Program-made: the position numbers and the translations under genes | Origin: Calditrichota bacterium | GTDB lineage: Bacteria; Calditrichota; Calditrichia; RBG-13-44-9; J042 | Direction of reading: 5' to 3' | NCBI GenBank assembly: GCA_013150955.1 | Contig: JAADJD010000044.1 | Location: 35,014 to 99,013 of the forward strand | DNA: 64,000 nucleotides | Part shown: positions 14,144 through 23,562 of the stretch, one piece after another | How positions within the stretch are numbered: the first letter of the stretch is position 1 | How the letters are laid out: each line of letters starts with the position of its first letter | The notes under the pieces: generated by a model | Database searches by the model: none | Told to the model about the DNA's origin: nothing | The model's input: only the letters and a program-made list of their open reading frames with translations

Positions 14144-16495
14144 TTAGCGATTTTCCAGAGCCTGCCGAAGTTCGCGACTCAATTTGTAGAATTCAGGCAA
14201 AGACAATTCTTTCAGAAACACCAGTCCCCGCGTGGCCCGAATGAGGGGACTCTCGTGCTCGTAAAACCATTCCCGTCCCAGACAGGTTTTCAACGTCTGA
14301 TATTGTTCCACCTGGATTTTCTGGGCCAGCTCGGAAAATGGCCCATCGTGTTCGTAGCTGGGAAAAGAGGCCTCTCGCTGAGAAAGAAAGGAATTGACAA
14401 ACGAGTTCTGCAGGATGGAAAACATGTTCAGCGATACCGGAACGAAGATGTTGGCCTCTGCCGGGTGAAATCGGTACCAGATGTTTCGGTAGCCCCAGAC
14501 TTTGATGTCCGATCGCCCGGATTTTTGCTGGTACCGTTTCAGGGCTTCGGTGATGGCCTGGAGGACCTTGTAGTGCGTATCCGGGCCACTGGCTTCCGGA
14601 TCCAGCGCCACGGTCACAATGTCGGGATTGACTCGTTCCAGCAGTTCCAGGATGGGAAGGACGTCCCGTTCCACGGTGGGTTCTTCCGTGAAGATGTCCC
14701 CGGTGTAAAACCCCAGCCGCAGGTGAAACACATTGTCGCAGCTCCAGCCAAAATAACCCCACAGGCATTCGGCTTCCCATTCCCGTACCATACCTTTCAG
14801 TTTCTGGATGTATTCCGGATCTTTTTTACCCGGATATTGGGTTTCAAAATAATGCAGTAGTTCCATCACCCGATCTTTGAGGTTGCCAATGTCGAATTCT
14901 TCAAAGACCTCAATCAGGTTGCGAAGCATGCGTCGGGCAATGCCTTCGTCCTTCATGTCTTCGCTATTGGCGGCCACGCCGTCCAGGTATTGCCACACAT
15001 CCCGATTGCGCCCAATGCGATTGTCCGGTGCAAAATAGCCTTCTTCCATCAGGGCCTGAAATTCCTCGCTGTCGATAAAATTCAGCAATTTGTACAGCTG
15101 TTGTTTCATAAACAGGTTGGTTACCGAGGTGAAACCACTGGTCAGGGTAACAAAGTAATGGGTGTTGCTGGCGTCGCGAATGTGGCGCACCACATGGGGC
15201 AGGTAGCCCAGCATGATGTCGTCGTGATGGGGCTCGGTATGCAAAAATCGTTTATTTTTAATGGGATGCGCCCCTTTCTGAATTTTCTGGATGAGCTGGG
15301 CGTGAATGGTCCGGGTCAGTTCGGGAATCGGTGTGGGCTGTTTTTCCAGCAGCACCCGCGCCATGCGATCCTGTTTAAAATCGCGCTGGTTGAGATCGGT
15401 GATTTTTTTGCGCAATCGGGTGGCCAGGTCGATGACGATCCTGTGCGTCCATTCTTCCGTTATCTGCTCGCTCGATTTTAGCAGGTGCAGCTGGCGTTCC
15501 TGAAGTTGTTTGGCGGCGCCCATGGTGATGTAGAATCGGGCACCGGGAAGCACCTGCAGGGCGGTTGCCGGGTAGAGGACGTGTTTCTCCTGCTGAATGG
15601 CATCGGCCACGATGCGGGCCTTGGCTTCACCCGCTGCGATAATAATTGCCGTGGCGTTGGGATTGTAGGTGATGGTGCCCAGCCCAATGGTGATCACCAG
15701 TCGGGTACGCGCCACCTCGATGCCTCCCAGATCAGTTGCTGCAGCGGCCTGGGTTTCGTAGTTGGTGGGAGTCAATCGGGTGGTGGAATGATGATCCGAT
15801 CCCCGGACGTTGAAGCCGATGTGGCCATCCGGGCCAATGCCGCCCAGAAAAAAGCCAATGCCCCCCAGCTGGCGGATGCGATCCTCGTATTCCTGGCACC
15901 ATTGATCAATGTTTGCCAGCACGTCCTTCTGCTTGGCCTCCAGCAGGGTGGTGGCCTTGCGATAGCGCAGGGATAAGTCGACCTTATTGTCCGGCCAGAT
16001 GGTTTGCAGGGTTTCTCCCGGAGGTAACCCAATCTTGGATCCGTCGATCAATAGCGCCTTCTGGCGATCCAGACCGAATCCTTCAATGTAGAATTCGTTC
16101 ACATAAAAATAGAAGCTGTTGTGTTGCCAGGGATTAATGGGGTAGAATTCATCGATCTGCACAAAATAGAGGCTTTTCATGTCCGGTTTCCGCGATGGAT
16201 CCACCCCCGATTCTTCCAGCAGTCTTTGCACATCTGGCTGCTCCCAATGACGAAGCAGGTACTGAACCCATTTGATGAAATGTTCCGGGGTTTTGCCGGT
16301 AGGTAACGAAATGACCCCGCCCGGATGCTGCTGCACCCATTCCAGAAATCGCATGGCCGTGAGTTTTCCCAGCGCCGGGAAATTGTCCACCACAAGGGTC
16401 TTAATTTTTTCCGTGGGCGGGTATAAGATGTCGAATGGCGATTGTGCCAGGGCAATCTGTTCGACCCGGCTGATGGCGTCACTTTTTTTACCCAT
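14144..16495 (-). CDS. glucosamine-6-phosphate deaminase-like / PIG-L-like fusion protein
   Basis: A 783-aa two-domain protein. Residues ~30-380 form a NagB-type sugar-phosphate isomerase domain: VISLPTGKTPEHF, VQIDEFYPI, and FLGGIGPDGHIGFN. Residues ~400-780 resemble the PIG-L/LmbE deacetylase fold, with HTEPHHDDIMLGYLP in place of the usual HPHPDD zinc motif and a late FHPAEAN segment. Similar fusions are known in Bacteroidota and annotated as glucosamine-6-phosphate deaminases. It could deacetylate and deaminate an N-acetylglucosamine phosphate, but that is inference. GAGGATAG precedes the ATG; a promoter is at 16618-16646. Confidence 0.82.
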   Translation of the reverse strand: MGKKSDAISRVEQIALAQSPFDILYPPTEKIKTLVVDNFPALGKLTAMRFLEWVQQHPGGVISLPTGKTPEHFIKWVQYLLRHWEQPDVQRLLEESGVDPSRKPDMKSLYFVQIDEFYPINPWQHNSFYFYVNEFYIEGFGLDRQKALLIDGSKIGLPPGETLQTIWPDNKVDLSLRYRKATTLLEAKQKDVLANIDQWCQEYEDRIRQLGGIGFFLGGIGPDGHIGFNVRGSDHHSTTRLTPTNYETQAAAATDLGGIEVARTRLVITIGLGTITYNPNATAIIIAAGEAKARIVADAIQQEKHVLYPATALQVLPGARFYITMGAAKQLQERQLHLLKSSEQITEEWTHRIVIDLATRLRKKITDLNQRDFKQDRMARVLLEKQPTPIPELTRTIHAQLIQKIQKGAHPIKNKRFLHTEPHHDDIMLGYLPHVVRHIRDASNTHYFVTLTSGFTSVTNLFMKQQLYKLLNFIDSEEFQALMEEGYFAPDNRIGRNRDVWQYLDGVAANSEDMKDEGIARRMLRNLIEVFEEFDIGNLKDRVMELLHYFETQYPGKKDPEYIQKLKGMVREWEAECLWGYFGWSCDNVFHLRLGFYTGDIFTEEPTVERDVLPILELLERVNPDIVTVALDPEASGPDTHYKVLQAITEALKRYQQKSGRSDIKVWGYRNIWYRFHPAEANIFVPVSLNMFSILQNSFVNSFLSQREASFPSYEHDGPFSELAQKIQVEQYQTLKTCLGREWFYEHESPLIRATRGLVFLKELSLPEFYKLSRELRQALENR

Positions 16496-16617
16496 GTTCG
16501 CTATCCTCGCGGTTCATTCGATTCTGAAACCTTCCTGCCCGTTGTGTGGGCGCCGCCTGTGTATGGCGATGCAGCGGATCAACGCGTTCATCCGTCACGG
16601 GAATTGAATGGAGCTTC

Positions 16618-16646
16618 AATTTAGAGTGTTCAGCGGGGAGATTCAA
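16618..16646 (-). promoter_or_regulatory. sigma70-type promoter of the NagB/PIG-L gene
   Basis: On the minus strand TTGAAT, 17-nt spacer, TAAATT, about 120 nt before the start codon. Confidence 0.55.
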
Positions 16647-16730
16647 ATTTTTATTTGCTCAAAAATGATACTTTTTTGCAATCGGAACGATCGGGAGGCA
16701 TTGCTGATTTGACGGTGGTTTATCCTGGAT

Positions 16731-16862
16731 TGCGCATCCGCCCGCGAGTCATCCGAATGAAGCGAACAAAAATATCTGCATGCAGATGTGTTCCATGGTT
16801 TATTTGTTGCTGTGTGGATATTTGAGGATTCATTCGCGTGTTTCGAGGTTTCGTGCTTAATC
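16731..16862 (-). repeat. dispersed element, degenerate copy
   Basis: Recognisable fragments of both arms (GAGTCATCCGAATGAAG, and GATTCATTCGCGTGTTTCGA near the right) flank a decayed core containing GATGTGTTCCATGGTTTATT, which reads as the reverse orientation. Confidence 0.6.
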
Positions 16863-16865
16863 ATA

Positions 16866-17033
16866 CTTCCAAATAATGCATTAAACCGAGAATCACACGA
16901 ATAAAACCAAAAATTTCCACAAAATCGTGAATAAACAAAAGAACACGTTTTCATTCAGATAGAATCTAATGTATTTCTTCATTTTTATTTGTGTTCATTC
17001 GTGTAATTCGTAGACTAATGCTTAATCTGGAAT
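16866..17033 (+). repeat. dispersed element, complete
   Basis: A 168-bp forward copy (AAATAATGCATTAAACCGAG to TAATCTGGAAT) of the subfamily with CCACAAAATCGTGAATAAAC. It sits in a divergent gene gap, so a pure terminator role is unlikely. Confidence 0.8.
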
Positions 17034-17149
17034 AATTCTTTGCGTGCAACCTGACGGCTGTTTGGCCAGGCGCGTTTCCTGAATTTTTTTACAGAACCGG
17101 TCTTCTGTAACCAACTGGGAAAGTTCAAATCAGAACGGCCCTGTTGATA

Positions 17150-17315
17150 AACCCAAATAAAGCGTTAAACCACGAATCACGCGAATAAATTCGAAAAAAT
17201 CAACAAAATAGCTAACATATCTGGGAAAGTTTTTCATCCAGAAAGAATCAAATGCATTTTATTATTTTATTGGCATTAATTCGTGTAATTCGTAGGCTAT
17301 CGCATAATTTGGGAT
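17150..17315 (+). repeat. dispersed element, complete
   Basis: A 166-bp forward copy of the second subfamily (AATCAACAAAATAGCTAACA, AGAAAGAATCAAATGCATTT), ending AATTTGGGAT. It is the third copy within the same divergent gap. Confidence 0.85.
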
Positions 17316-17452
17316 GAACGTTTTTGTTTTTTCATTTGTGACAGTTGGGGATAATTCGGGAAAATGCGTGAACAGATTGTGTGCCAGGCATAATTCTGCA
17401 GGTACCTTCATTTTCCGGAAGAAAAGATTTGTCTGCAAGGGCAGCGGGATTG

Positions 17453-17481
17453 TTGGATTTTAGGGGAAAATGCCCTATCTT
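17453..17481 (+). promoter_or_regulatory. sigma70-type promoter of the M1 peptidase operon
   Basis: TTGGAT, 17-nt spacer, TATCTT; a start site near 17488 would leave a ~50-nt leader. Confidence 0.5.
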
Positions 17482-17539
17482 AATCATTTCATGGAAAATG
17501 ATCACCAGCATGTGGAATTCACGCATTGGGAGGTGACCC

Positions 17540-19570
17540 ATGACGCGAATCAATTCATGGATCGTGATATTGGGGGTTATCGGGAGCCTGGGGCTGGGGA
17601 ATCTGTCCCGAACGATGGCCACCGTTCCCTTGAGCCCTCGAATCGCCAGTTATACAATGGATGTGCGCCTGGATGTAAACGAAAAGAAGATTTATGGCCG
17701 GGAGGTGTTGACCTGGGTTAATCCCACGTCTCACCCTGCATCAGATCTTCAATTTCATCTCTACTACAACGCCTGGATGAATGAACGGAGTTCCTGGTTG
17801 AGTTCTACCCGGTACGCCCGTCGCGCCATGGCCGCCCTGGAAGAGGACGACTGGGGATATTGCGATGTGCAGTCCATTAAACTGCTGGGGGAAACACCTG
17901 TCGATTTGACGCCACAGATGCGCTTCATCCAGCCCGACGATGGCAATCCCCACGACCGAACCGTACTGCAGGTGCTGCTACCCCAACCGGTGCAGCCAGG
18001 GGACACCATTCAGGTGGAGATTGTGTGGGTATCCAAAGTGCCCCGTCCCTTTGCCCGCACGGGTGTGGTGGGGAATTATTATTTTATTGCCCAGTGGTTT
18101 CCCAAGATTGGTGTGTTTGAAGAGGGTGGCCGCTGGAATTGCCACCAGTTTATCCAGACGGAATTTTACGCCGATTACGGGGTGTACGATGTCCGGTTGA
18201 CCGTGCCCACCGGCTGGGTGGTTGGGGCGACGGGTAAGGAGATTGAAACCGTGGACAACGGGGACGGTACCACCACCCACCGATTTTATCAGGAAGATGT
18301 GCACGATTTTGTGTGGACGACCAGTCCCGATTTTCTGGTATTTACCGATCGGTTTGAAGAACCCAATTTGCCGCCGGTGGATTTGCGATTGTTGCTACAG
18401 CCGTATAATCGGGACAAAAAGGATCGGTACTTCGAGGCCACCAAGATTGCCCTGCGGTACTATGGTGGCTGGTTTGGCGCCTATCCGTACGATCATCTGA
18501 CCATTGTCGATCCGGCCTATCAATCGCGCTCCGGGGGAATGGAATATCCCACTCTGTTTACCGGCGGTACCCGATGGCTGGCACCACCGGAAACGCGTCA
18601 GCCGGAAAGCGTCACCATTCACGAAGCGGGACATCAGTTCTGGTATGGGGTGGTGGGGAACAACGAATTCGAGTACGCCTGGATCGATGAGGGGTTTAAT
18701 ACCTATTCACAATCACGGGTCATGTCGGTGGCCCTGGATCCACCCATTTTGCATCGCCGTTATCTGGAGGGGCTGTTCCCCATCCTTTTCCCGGACATTC
18801 GCCTGGCCGAGCGGTTCGATGGGGCCGATGCTTACGATGGATTTCGATCCATTCTGAAATCCGATCGCATGTCGCAGCTCAGCTATCGGTATGGCCCTGG
18901 GGCCTATCGGATCAATTCGTACAACAAGCCGGCGCTGATGTTGCGAACCCTGGAAAATTACCTGGGCTGGGAAACGTTTCGTAAAATTCTCTCCACCTTC
19001 TACGAACGCTGGAAGTTCCGTCATCCACGTCCACAGGATTTCTTTTCCATTGTGAACGAGATCAGCGGACAGAATATGGACTGGTTCTTTGAACAAACCT
19101 ACAACAGTTCCAACGTGTTTGATTATGCCGTGGATCGGGTCATTCACATGCCGTACGAGCCCACCCGCGGCTGGGTTTTGCAGGACGGGGAACTTGTGCC
19201 CCTTTCGGAAGTACAGCGCGATACAGCTGCTGCCGATACGGCCCGAATGGAATGCTTCCGCAACCTGGTGTATTTGCGCCGCTGGGGAGAAGCGATTTTT
19301 CCCGTCACCGTGGAAGTCGTGTTTACCAGTGGGGATACGGTGGTGGAACGATGGGATGGAAAAGAGCGCTGGACAAAATTTGAGTATGTGCGATCGGATA
19401 AGGTGGAGCAGGTAGTGGTGGATCCCGATCGCGTGTTGGTGCTGGATGTGAATCGCACCAACAACAGCTGGAAGCGACAAACACCAGCGCGATTGGCCAG
19501 CTGGAAGTGGGCGTCCAAGTGGATGATCTGGCTGCAGCATAAGCTGGAGTTTATGGCCTTTTTTCATTAA
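17540..19570 (+). CDS. secreted M1-family zinc metallopeptidase
   Basis: A 676-aa peptidase of the gluzincin M1 family. HEAGH (361-365) binds zinc together with Glu384 in WIDEGFNTYSQ. SGGMEYPTLF (331-340) replaces the GAMEN exopeptidase motif. An N-terminal beta-domain starts near residue 35. Residues 1-27 look like a signal peptide (SWIVILGVIGSLGLGNL), so it is exported. The C-terminal ~30 residues are W/K-rich and may contact the membrane. GGAGGTGA lies 4 nt upstream of the ATG. It begins an operon with a membrane protein and a quinone-reductase-like enzyme. Confidence 0.88.
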   Translation: MTRINSWIVILGVIGSLGLGNLSRTMATVPLSPRIASYTMDVRLDVNEKKIYGREVLTWVNPTSHPASDLQFHLYYNAWMNERSSWLSSTRYARRAMAALEEDDWGYCDVQSIKLLGETPVDLTPQMRFIQPDDGNPHDRTVLQVLLPQPVQPGDTIQVEIVWVSKVPRPFARTGVVGNYYFIAQWFPKIGVFEEGGRWNCHQFIQTEFYADYGVYDVRLTVPTGWVVGATGKEIETVDNGDGTTTHRFYQEDVHDFVWTTSPDFLVFTDRFEEPNLPPVDLRLLLQPYNRDKKDRYFEATKIALRYYGGWFGAYPYDHLTIVDPAYQSRSGGMEYPTLFTGGTRWLAPPETRQPESVTIHEAGHQFWYGVVGNNEFEYAWIDEGFNTYSQSRVMSVALDPPILHRRYLEGLFPILFPDIRLAERFDGADAYDGFRSILKSDRMSQLSYRYGPGAYRINSYNKPALMLRTLENYLGWETFRKILSTFYERWKFRHPRPQDFFSIVNEISGQNMDWFFEQTYNSSNVFDYAVDRVIHMPYEPTRGWVLQDGELVPLSEVQRDTAAADTARMECFRNLVYLRRWGEAIFPVTVEVVFTSGDTVVERWDGKERWTKFEYVRSDKVEQVVVDPDRVLVLDVNRTNNSWKRQTPARLASWKWASKWMIWLQHKLEFMAFFH

Positions 19571-19619
19571 TCCAGATACGAGCGGTAACCATGCAGGATA
19601 AATTGGAAGGGGGTAGCCA

Positions 19620-20588
19620 ATGAAACCAATCCGTGCCTATTTCCTGGGTTTAAAGCGAATCTGGCAGGTAAAGCGATATATTGGGGTTATCTATTTAATC
19701 AACCTGCTGCTGGCGCTGGGACTGGGATCCCTGGTTGGGCAGGCAATTTACCGCAGCCTGGGCAAGAGCCTGGCGGCCGAACGGCTGGTACAGGGATTCG
19801 ATCCGCACTGGTACGGTAGCTTTTCGGCCACCGCTCAGGGATTGGCCAGAACGTTTCATCCGGCCGTGGTGGGAATTGGCGCCGTGTTTGAGAATTTAAA
19901 CCAATTTTTAACGGGACGCCTGTTTTCCGAACCGGGCATTTTTGTGTGGCTGGGGCTGCTGTACCTGCTGGTGTGGACGTTTTTTTCTGCCGGTTTTGTC
20001 TCCCGATTCGTGCGTCCCGATGATCCCGAAGGCTTCTGGCAATCTGCAGCCCGTTTCATGCCCCGCTTTGTGATACTGGCGATTATGGCGGGTATCGGGT
20101 ACTACTTCTTACTGGGGGGTGTGTTGAATGGCCTGGGCGGCTGGATTCGCAGCCTGACCCGGGAAACCACCGACGAGCGAGTGGTGTTCTTTTTAACACT
20201 GGTAAAGTATCTGGCGGTCTGGATCCTGGTCTGGTGGCTGAATATGATTTTTGATTATAGCCGCATAGCCACGGTTTATCGCGATTTGAGGATGGTGTGG
20301 CTGGCTCCAATAGAGGCCTTTGGGTTGACCCTTCGGCATCCTTTAAAAACCGGGGGACTGTACTACCTGCTGGGTACCACCGGATTGTTGGTGTTGTTGG
20401 GTTACTGGATGACAGCGCCGGGTGCAGGACAATCCACGGCCACGGCCGTGTGGATGGCATTCCTCTTCGGGCAGCTGTACGTGATTTTCCGCATGGGATT
20501 GCGGGTATGGTTCTATAGCAGCCAGACGGAGATGTACCTTTCGCTTCGATCGGCAACGAACCGTCAATCAAAGGAGGACGACCTGTGA
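19620..20588 (+). CDS. polytopic membrane protein of unknown function
   Basis: A 322-aa inner-membrane protein with about six hydrophobic helices (e.g. residues ~20-40, 108-128, 145-165, 195-215, 245-265, 275-295). No family was recognised. The N-terminus FLGLKRIWQVKRYIGVIYLI is positively charged. The cytoplasmic tail ends with SLRSATNRQSKEDDL. It starts 50 nt after the M1 peptidase with GGAAGGGGG before the ATG, and its stop overlaps the GTG start of the next gene. A role alongside the peptidase is possible but cannot be supported further. Confidence 0.75.
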   Translation: MKPIRAYFLGLKRIWQVKRYIGVIYLINLLLALGLGSLVGQAIYRSLGKSLAAERLVQGFDPHWYGSFSATAQGLARTFHPAVVGIGAVFENLNQFLTGRLFSEPGIFVWLGLLYLLVWTFFSAGFVSRFVRPDDPEGFWQSAARFMPRFVILAIMAGIGYYFLLGGVLNGLGGWIRSLTRETTDERVVFFLTLVKYLAVWILVWWLNMIFDYSRIATVYRDLRMVWLAPIEAFGLTLRHPLKTGGLYYLLGTTGLLVLLGYWMTAPGAGQSTATAVWMAFLFGQLYVIFRMGLRVWFYSSQTEMYLSLRSATNRQSKEDDL

Positions 20589-21610
20589 AACAGATTGTCA
20601 TTACCCGACACGGTCAGCCGGAGGTGTTGATGCTAAAGGACGTTCCGGAGGTTCATCCCGGTAAAGGCCAGGTGCGCATTCAGGTCAAGGCCAGTGGGGT
20701 GAATTTTGCCGATATTCTGGCCCGGAAAGGCCTGTATCCCGATGCCCCGAAAGTGCCCTGCGTGGTGGGCTACGAAGTGGCCGGAGTGATCGATGCCGTG
20801 GGAGAGGATGTTCCGGATCACTGGGTAGGAAAAAACGTCCTTGCCCTGACCCGTTTTCAGGGATACAGCGAGCAGGTGGTTGTCGATTTGCCGCTGGTGA
20901 TTGAGATGCCCCGGCAACTGGATTTTCCCCAGGCGGCGGCATTGCCGGTGAATTATTTGACCGCCTATCAGCTGGTTGTGGTCATGGGCGGATTGCAGGC
21001 GGATGAAACCGTTTTGATCCACAATGCCGGGGGTGGAGTGGGATTGGCGGCACTGCAGCTGGCCAAAAAGATCGGGGCACGCACCATTGGAACCGCCAGT
21101 GCGCGGAAGCATGCTTTCCTGAAAGAAAAAGGCCTGGATGTGGCTATCGATTATCGGAAAACCGACTGGGTACAGCGGGTTCTTGAAGTGACGGATGGCC
21201 GGGGAGTGGAGCTGGTCATCGATCCCATCGGTGGGAAAAATTTTAAGCAAAGCTATCAGGTGCTGCGGGCGACCGGGCGACTGGGCATGTTTGGCATTTC
21301 CGCCGCTACGGAAGGCCGGGCCTCCCGCCAGTGGAACCTGCTGAAGACCGCTCTGCGCATGCCTTTCTTTCATCCCATTGGGTTGATGAATAAGAACCGG
21401 GGTGTGTTTGGTGTGAATCTGGGGCACCTCTGGAAGGAAGGGGAAAAGATCCGCAGATGGTTTCAGGCAATTCTGAATGGTGTGGAGGAGGGGTGGATTC
21501 GGCCCCACGTGGATCACACGTTCTCGTTCTCCCGGGCAGCGGATGCGCATCGCTACATCGAAGAACGCCGGAACATGGGGAAGGTCATCCTGGTGCCGGA
21601 TCCCTCCTGA
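20585..21610 (+). CDS. NADPH:quinone reductase-like oxidoreductase (zinc-free MDR)
   Basis: A 341-aa medium-chain dehydrogenase/reductase of the quinone oxidoreductase group. The GroES-like part is at the N-terminus (PGKGQVRIQVKASGVNFAD, VGYEVAGVIDAVG). The Rossmann part carries HNAGGGVGLAALQLAKKIGA. The zinc-binding cysteines of alcohol dehydrogenases are absent, so it is the zinc-free type. The start is GTG, preceded by AAAGGAGGACGACCT, overlapping the previous stop as GTGA. Substrate unknown. Confidence 0.88.
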   Translation: MKQIVITRHGQPEVLMLKDVPEVHPGKGQVRIQVKASGVNFADILARKGLYPDAPKVPCVVGYEVAGVIDAVGEDVPDHWVGKNVLALTRFQGYSEQVVVDLPLVIEMPRQLDFPQAAALPVNYLTAYQLVVVMGGLQADETVLIHNAGGGVGLAALQLAKKIGARTIGTASARKHAFLKEKGLDVAIDYRKTDWVQRVLEVTDGRGVELVIDPIGGKNFKQSYQVLRATGRLGMFGISAATEGRASRQWNLLKTALRMPFFHPIGLMNKNRGVFGVNLGHLWKEGEKIRRWFQAILNGVEEGWIRPHVDHTFSFSRAADAHRYIEERRNMGKVILVPDPS

Positions 21611-21637
21611 CCCCCGCCAGTTCCGGAAGAAATCATA

Positions 21638-21806
21638 AACCCAGCTTGTGTATTCGACCACGAATGACACGAATGAACACCAATAAGAATAGTAAAATGC
21701 ACTGGATTCTATCTGGATGAAAATGTTTTCCTGGATATACTTGCTATTTTGTTGATTTTTTTCGAATGTATTCGTGTGATTCGTGGGTTAACGCATAATT
21801 CGGGCT
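21638..21806 (-). repeat. dispersed element, complete, reverse orientation
   Basis: A 169-bp copy between convergent genes. The core reads CTATCTGGATGAAAATG, i.e. reverse. Arms AACCCAGCTTGTGTATTCGA and CGTGGGTTAACGCATAATTC. Confidence 0.85.
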
Positions 21807-21866
21807 GAATTGGCGGGATTGGCGGTTTAAAGCAGAATTTGGGAAAAAGGGGCGATAGCCGGCTTT

Positions 21867-22433
21867 TCAGGGAGAATACACCGGCAGCATCGCTTCAGGG
21901 ATGTCTTTCAGGGGTTTCAGTTCCCGATCTTTGTTGGAAAGAATGGGCTGGCCTTCAAGGGGCCAATCGATATTGATGGTGGGATCCCACCAGGCAATGC
22001 CAAAATCATCGTCCGGGACGTAGAATGCCGTGCATTTGTAAATCACATCTGCCCAGTCGCTGAGCACATAAAAACCGTGGGCAAATCCTCCCGGTATGTA
22101 CAACTGGTGATGATTCCTGTCCGATAGAATGCGGCCCACCCATTTACCGAAGGTTGGAGATCCCCGACGAATATCCACGGCCACGTCGAAAATCGTCCCG
22201 TAGGAGACGTAAATTAATTTTCCCTGGGGGTAACGCAATTGGTAGTGCAGTCCACGGAGCACTCCTTTCCGCGAATGGGAATGGTTGTCCTGCACAAAAA
22301 TATCTCGGATTCCCAGCTCTTCATACTTTTTTTGATGGTAGGTTTCCAGAAAGAAACCGCGGTTGTCTCCGAATACGACCGGTTCAATTAGTCGAACGTC
22401 AGGGATTTCTGTGGGAATGGAACGAAGGGCCAT
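21867..22433 (-). CDS. rfbC: dTDP-4-dehydrorhamnose 3,5-epimerase
   Basis: A 188-aa cupin-fold epimerase of dTDP-L-rhamnose synthesis for surface polysaccharide. Family hallmarks are GDNRGFFLETYH, FVQDNHSHSRKGVLRGLHYQ with the catalytic His, GGFAHGFYVLSD with the second His region, and IAWWDPTINIDWPL near the end. Length is normal. The other three rhamnose genes (rfbA, B, D) are not in the window, so it is a lone gene. It is divergent from proline dehydrogenase. Confidence 0.94.
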   Translation of the reverse strand: MALRSIPTEIPDVRLIEPVVFGDNRGFFLETYHQKKYEELGIRDIFVQDNHSHSRKGVLRGLHYQLRYPQGKLIYVSYGTIFDVAVDIRRGSPTFGKWVGRILSDRNHHQLYIPGGFAHGFYVLSDWADVIYKCTAFYVPDDDFGIAWWDPTINIDWPLEGQPILSNKDRELKPLKDIPEAMLPVYSP

Positions 22434-22486
22434 CTTTTAATCCTTTGCTTACGTTCCCGTCGCCTTTGCCAATCGATAAAGATTAA

Positions 22487-22515
22487 AATATACATCATTC
22501 CGGCGTGATTTTCAT
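22487..22515 (-). promoter_or_regulatory. sigma70-type promoter of rfbC
   Basis: On the minus strand ATGAAA, 17-nt spacer, TATATT, about 55 nt before the rfbC start. The -35 is weak. Confidence 0.5.
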
Positions 22516-22558
22516 GAACTAAATAAAATTTCGTTTTCAGTGCCAATTTTTTATTCGT

Positions 22559-22587
22559 TTGACAAAAAATTCACGAACCAATATATT
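22559..22587 (+). promoter_or_regulatory. sigma70-type promoter of proline dehydrogenase
   Basis: Perfect TTGACA, 17-nt spacer, TATATT; start site near 22594, leader of ~25 nt. It argues against any start codon upstream of 22594. Confidence 0.85.
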
Positions 22588-22617
22588 TTTCCACGGAAGC
22601 GAATCCAGGAGCGCGTA

Positions 22618-23532
22618 ATGGGAATCTTCAATAAGCTGGTTGCACTCAGTTTACCATTTTTTCCAAAACCCATCGTGGGATTTTTTTCCCGGCCTTACAT
22701 TGCCGGTGAACATTTAAGCGATGCCGTTCGAGTGGTGAAGTCGCTGATGGCCGAAGGCGCCTGTGCGACCATCGATGTGCTGGGAGAAGAGGTGACCGAT
22801 AAGTCCCGGGCGCTGGCCGCTCTGGACAACTACATCACCGTCCTGAATACCATCGAGGAAGAAAAGCTGGATGCCAACATCTCCATTAAATTAACCCAGC
22901 TGGGATTAAAGATCGACAAAGAGTTTTGTTTTCAGAACGTTCGTCGGCTGGTGGAGGAGGCAAGAAAACATCGCAATTTTGTGCGCATTGATATGGAGGA
23001 TTCCTCCTGCACATCGGATACGCTGGAAATTTATCGCCGCCTGCGCCGGGAATTTGATAATGTGGGTACGGTGCTGCAGGCGTATCTACGGCGCACCATT
23101 CAGGACATCAACGATCTCCTCCCGCTAAAGCCCAATTTGCGCATCTGCAAGGGCATTTACGTGGAGCCGCGGGAGATTGCGTATAAGGATAAGTTCATCA
23201 TCAACCGCAATTTTACCTACGCGCTGGAAAAACTGTTGAGTCATGGCTGTTATGTGGGGATTGCCACCCACGACGAGAAACTGGTCTGGGAAGCGCTGCG
23301 CATTATCGATCAACTGAAACTGGATAGGAATCGGTTTGAGTTTCAAATGCTGCTGGGGGTGGATCCCCAGCTCCGGCGCATCATCATCCGTTCCGGTTAC
23401 AAGCTCCGGGTGTACGTCCCCTTTGGTACCGAATGGTTTGCCTATTCCACCCGTCGTTTAAAAGAAAATCCCCGCATTGTGGGCTACATTATGCAGAATT
23501 TGATTGATCAGACGCTGGGACGCAAACAGTGA
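22618..23532 (+). CDS. proline dehydrogenase
   Basis: A 304-aa monofunctional FAD-dependent proline dehydrogenase, which oxidises proline to pyrroline-5-carboxylate. Barrel motifs: LDANISIKLTQLGL, FVRIDMEDSS, GTVLQAYLRRT, RICKGIYVEP, GIATHDEKL, FEFQMLLGV and the terminal RRLKENP for substrate carboxylate binding. The start at 22618 is preceded by AGGAG and is the first ATG after the promoter. The P5C dehydrogenase partner is not adjacent; glutamate dehydrogenase is elsewhere in the window. Confidence 0.92.
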   Translation: MGIFNKLVALSLPFFPKPIVGFFSRPYIAGEHLSDAVRVVKSLMAEGACATIDVLGEEVTDKSRALAALDNYITVLNTIEEEKLDANISIKLTQLGLKIDKEFCFQNVRRLVEEARKHRNFVRIDMEDSSCTSDTLEIYRRLRREFDNVGTVLQAYLRRTIQDINDLLPLKPNLRICKGIYVEPREIAYKDKFIINRNFTYALEKLLSHGCYVGIATHDEKLVWEALRIIDQLKLDRNRFEFQMLLGVDPQLRRIIIRSGYKLRVYVPFGTEWFAYSTRRLKENPRIVGYIMQNLIDQTLGRKQ

Positions 23533-23537
23533 TTTTT

Positions 23538-23561
23538 CCCGTCCCGGATAAGGGGGACGGG
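23538..23561. terminator. stem-loop between convergent proline dehydrogenase and DUF5989 genes
   Basis: CCCGTCCC and GGGACGGG form an 8-bp stem around GGATAAGG. T-rich sequence lies before it and A-rich after it, so neither strand has a classic U-tract. It may still end both convergent transcripts. Confidence 0.45.
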
Positions 23562-23562
23562 A

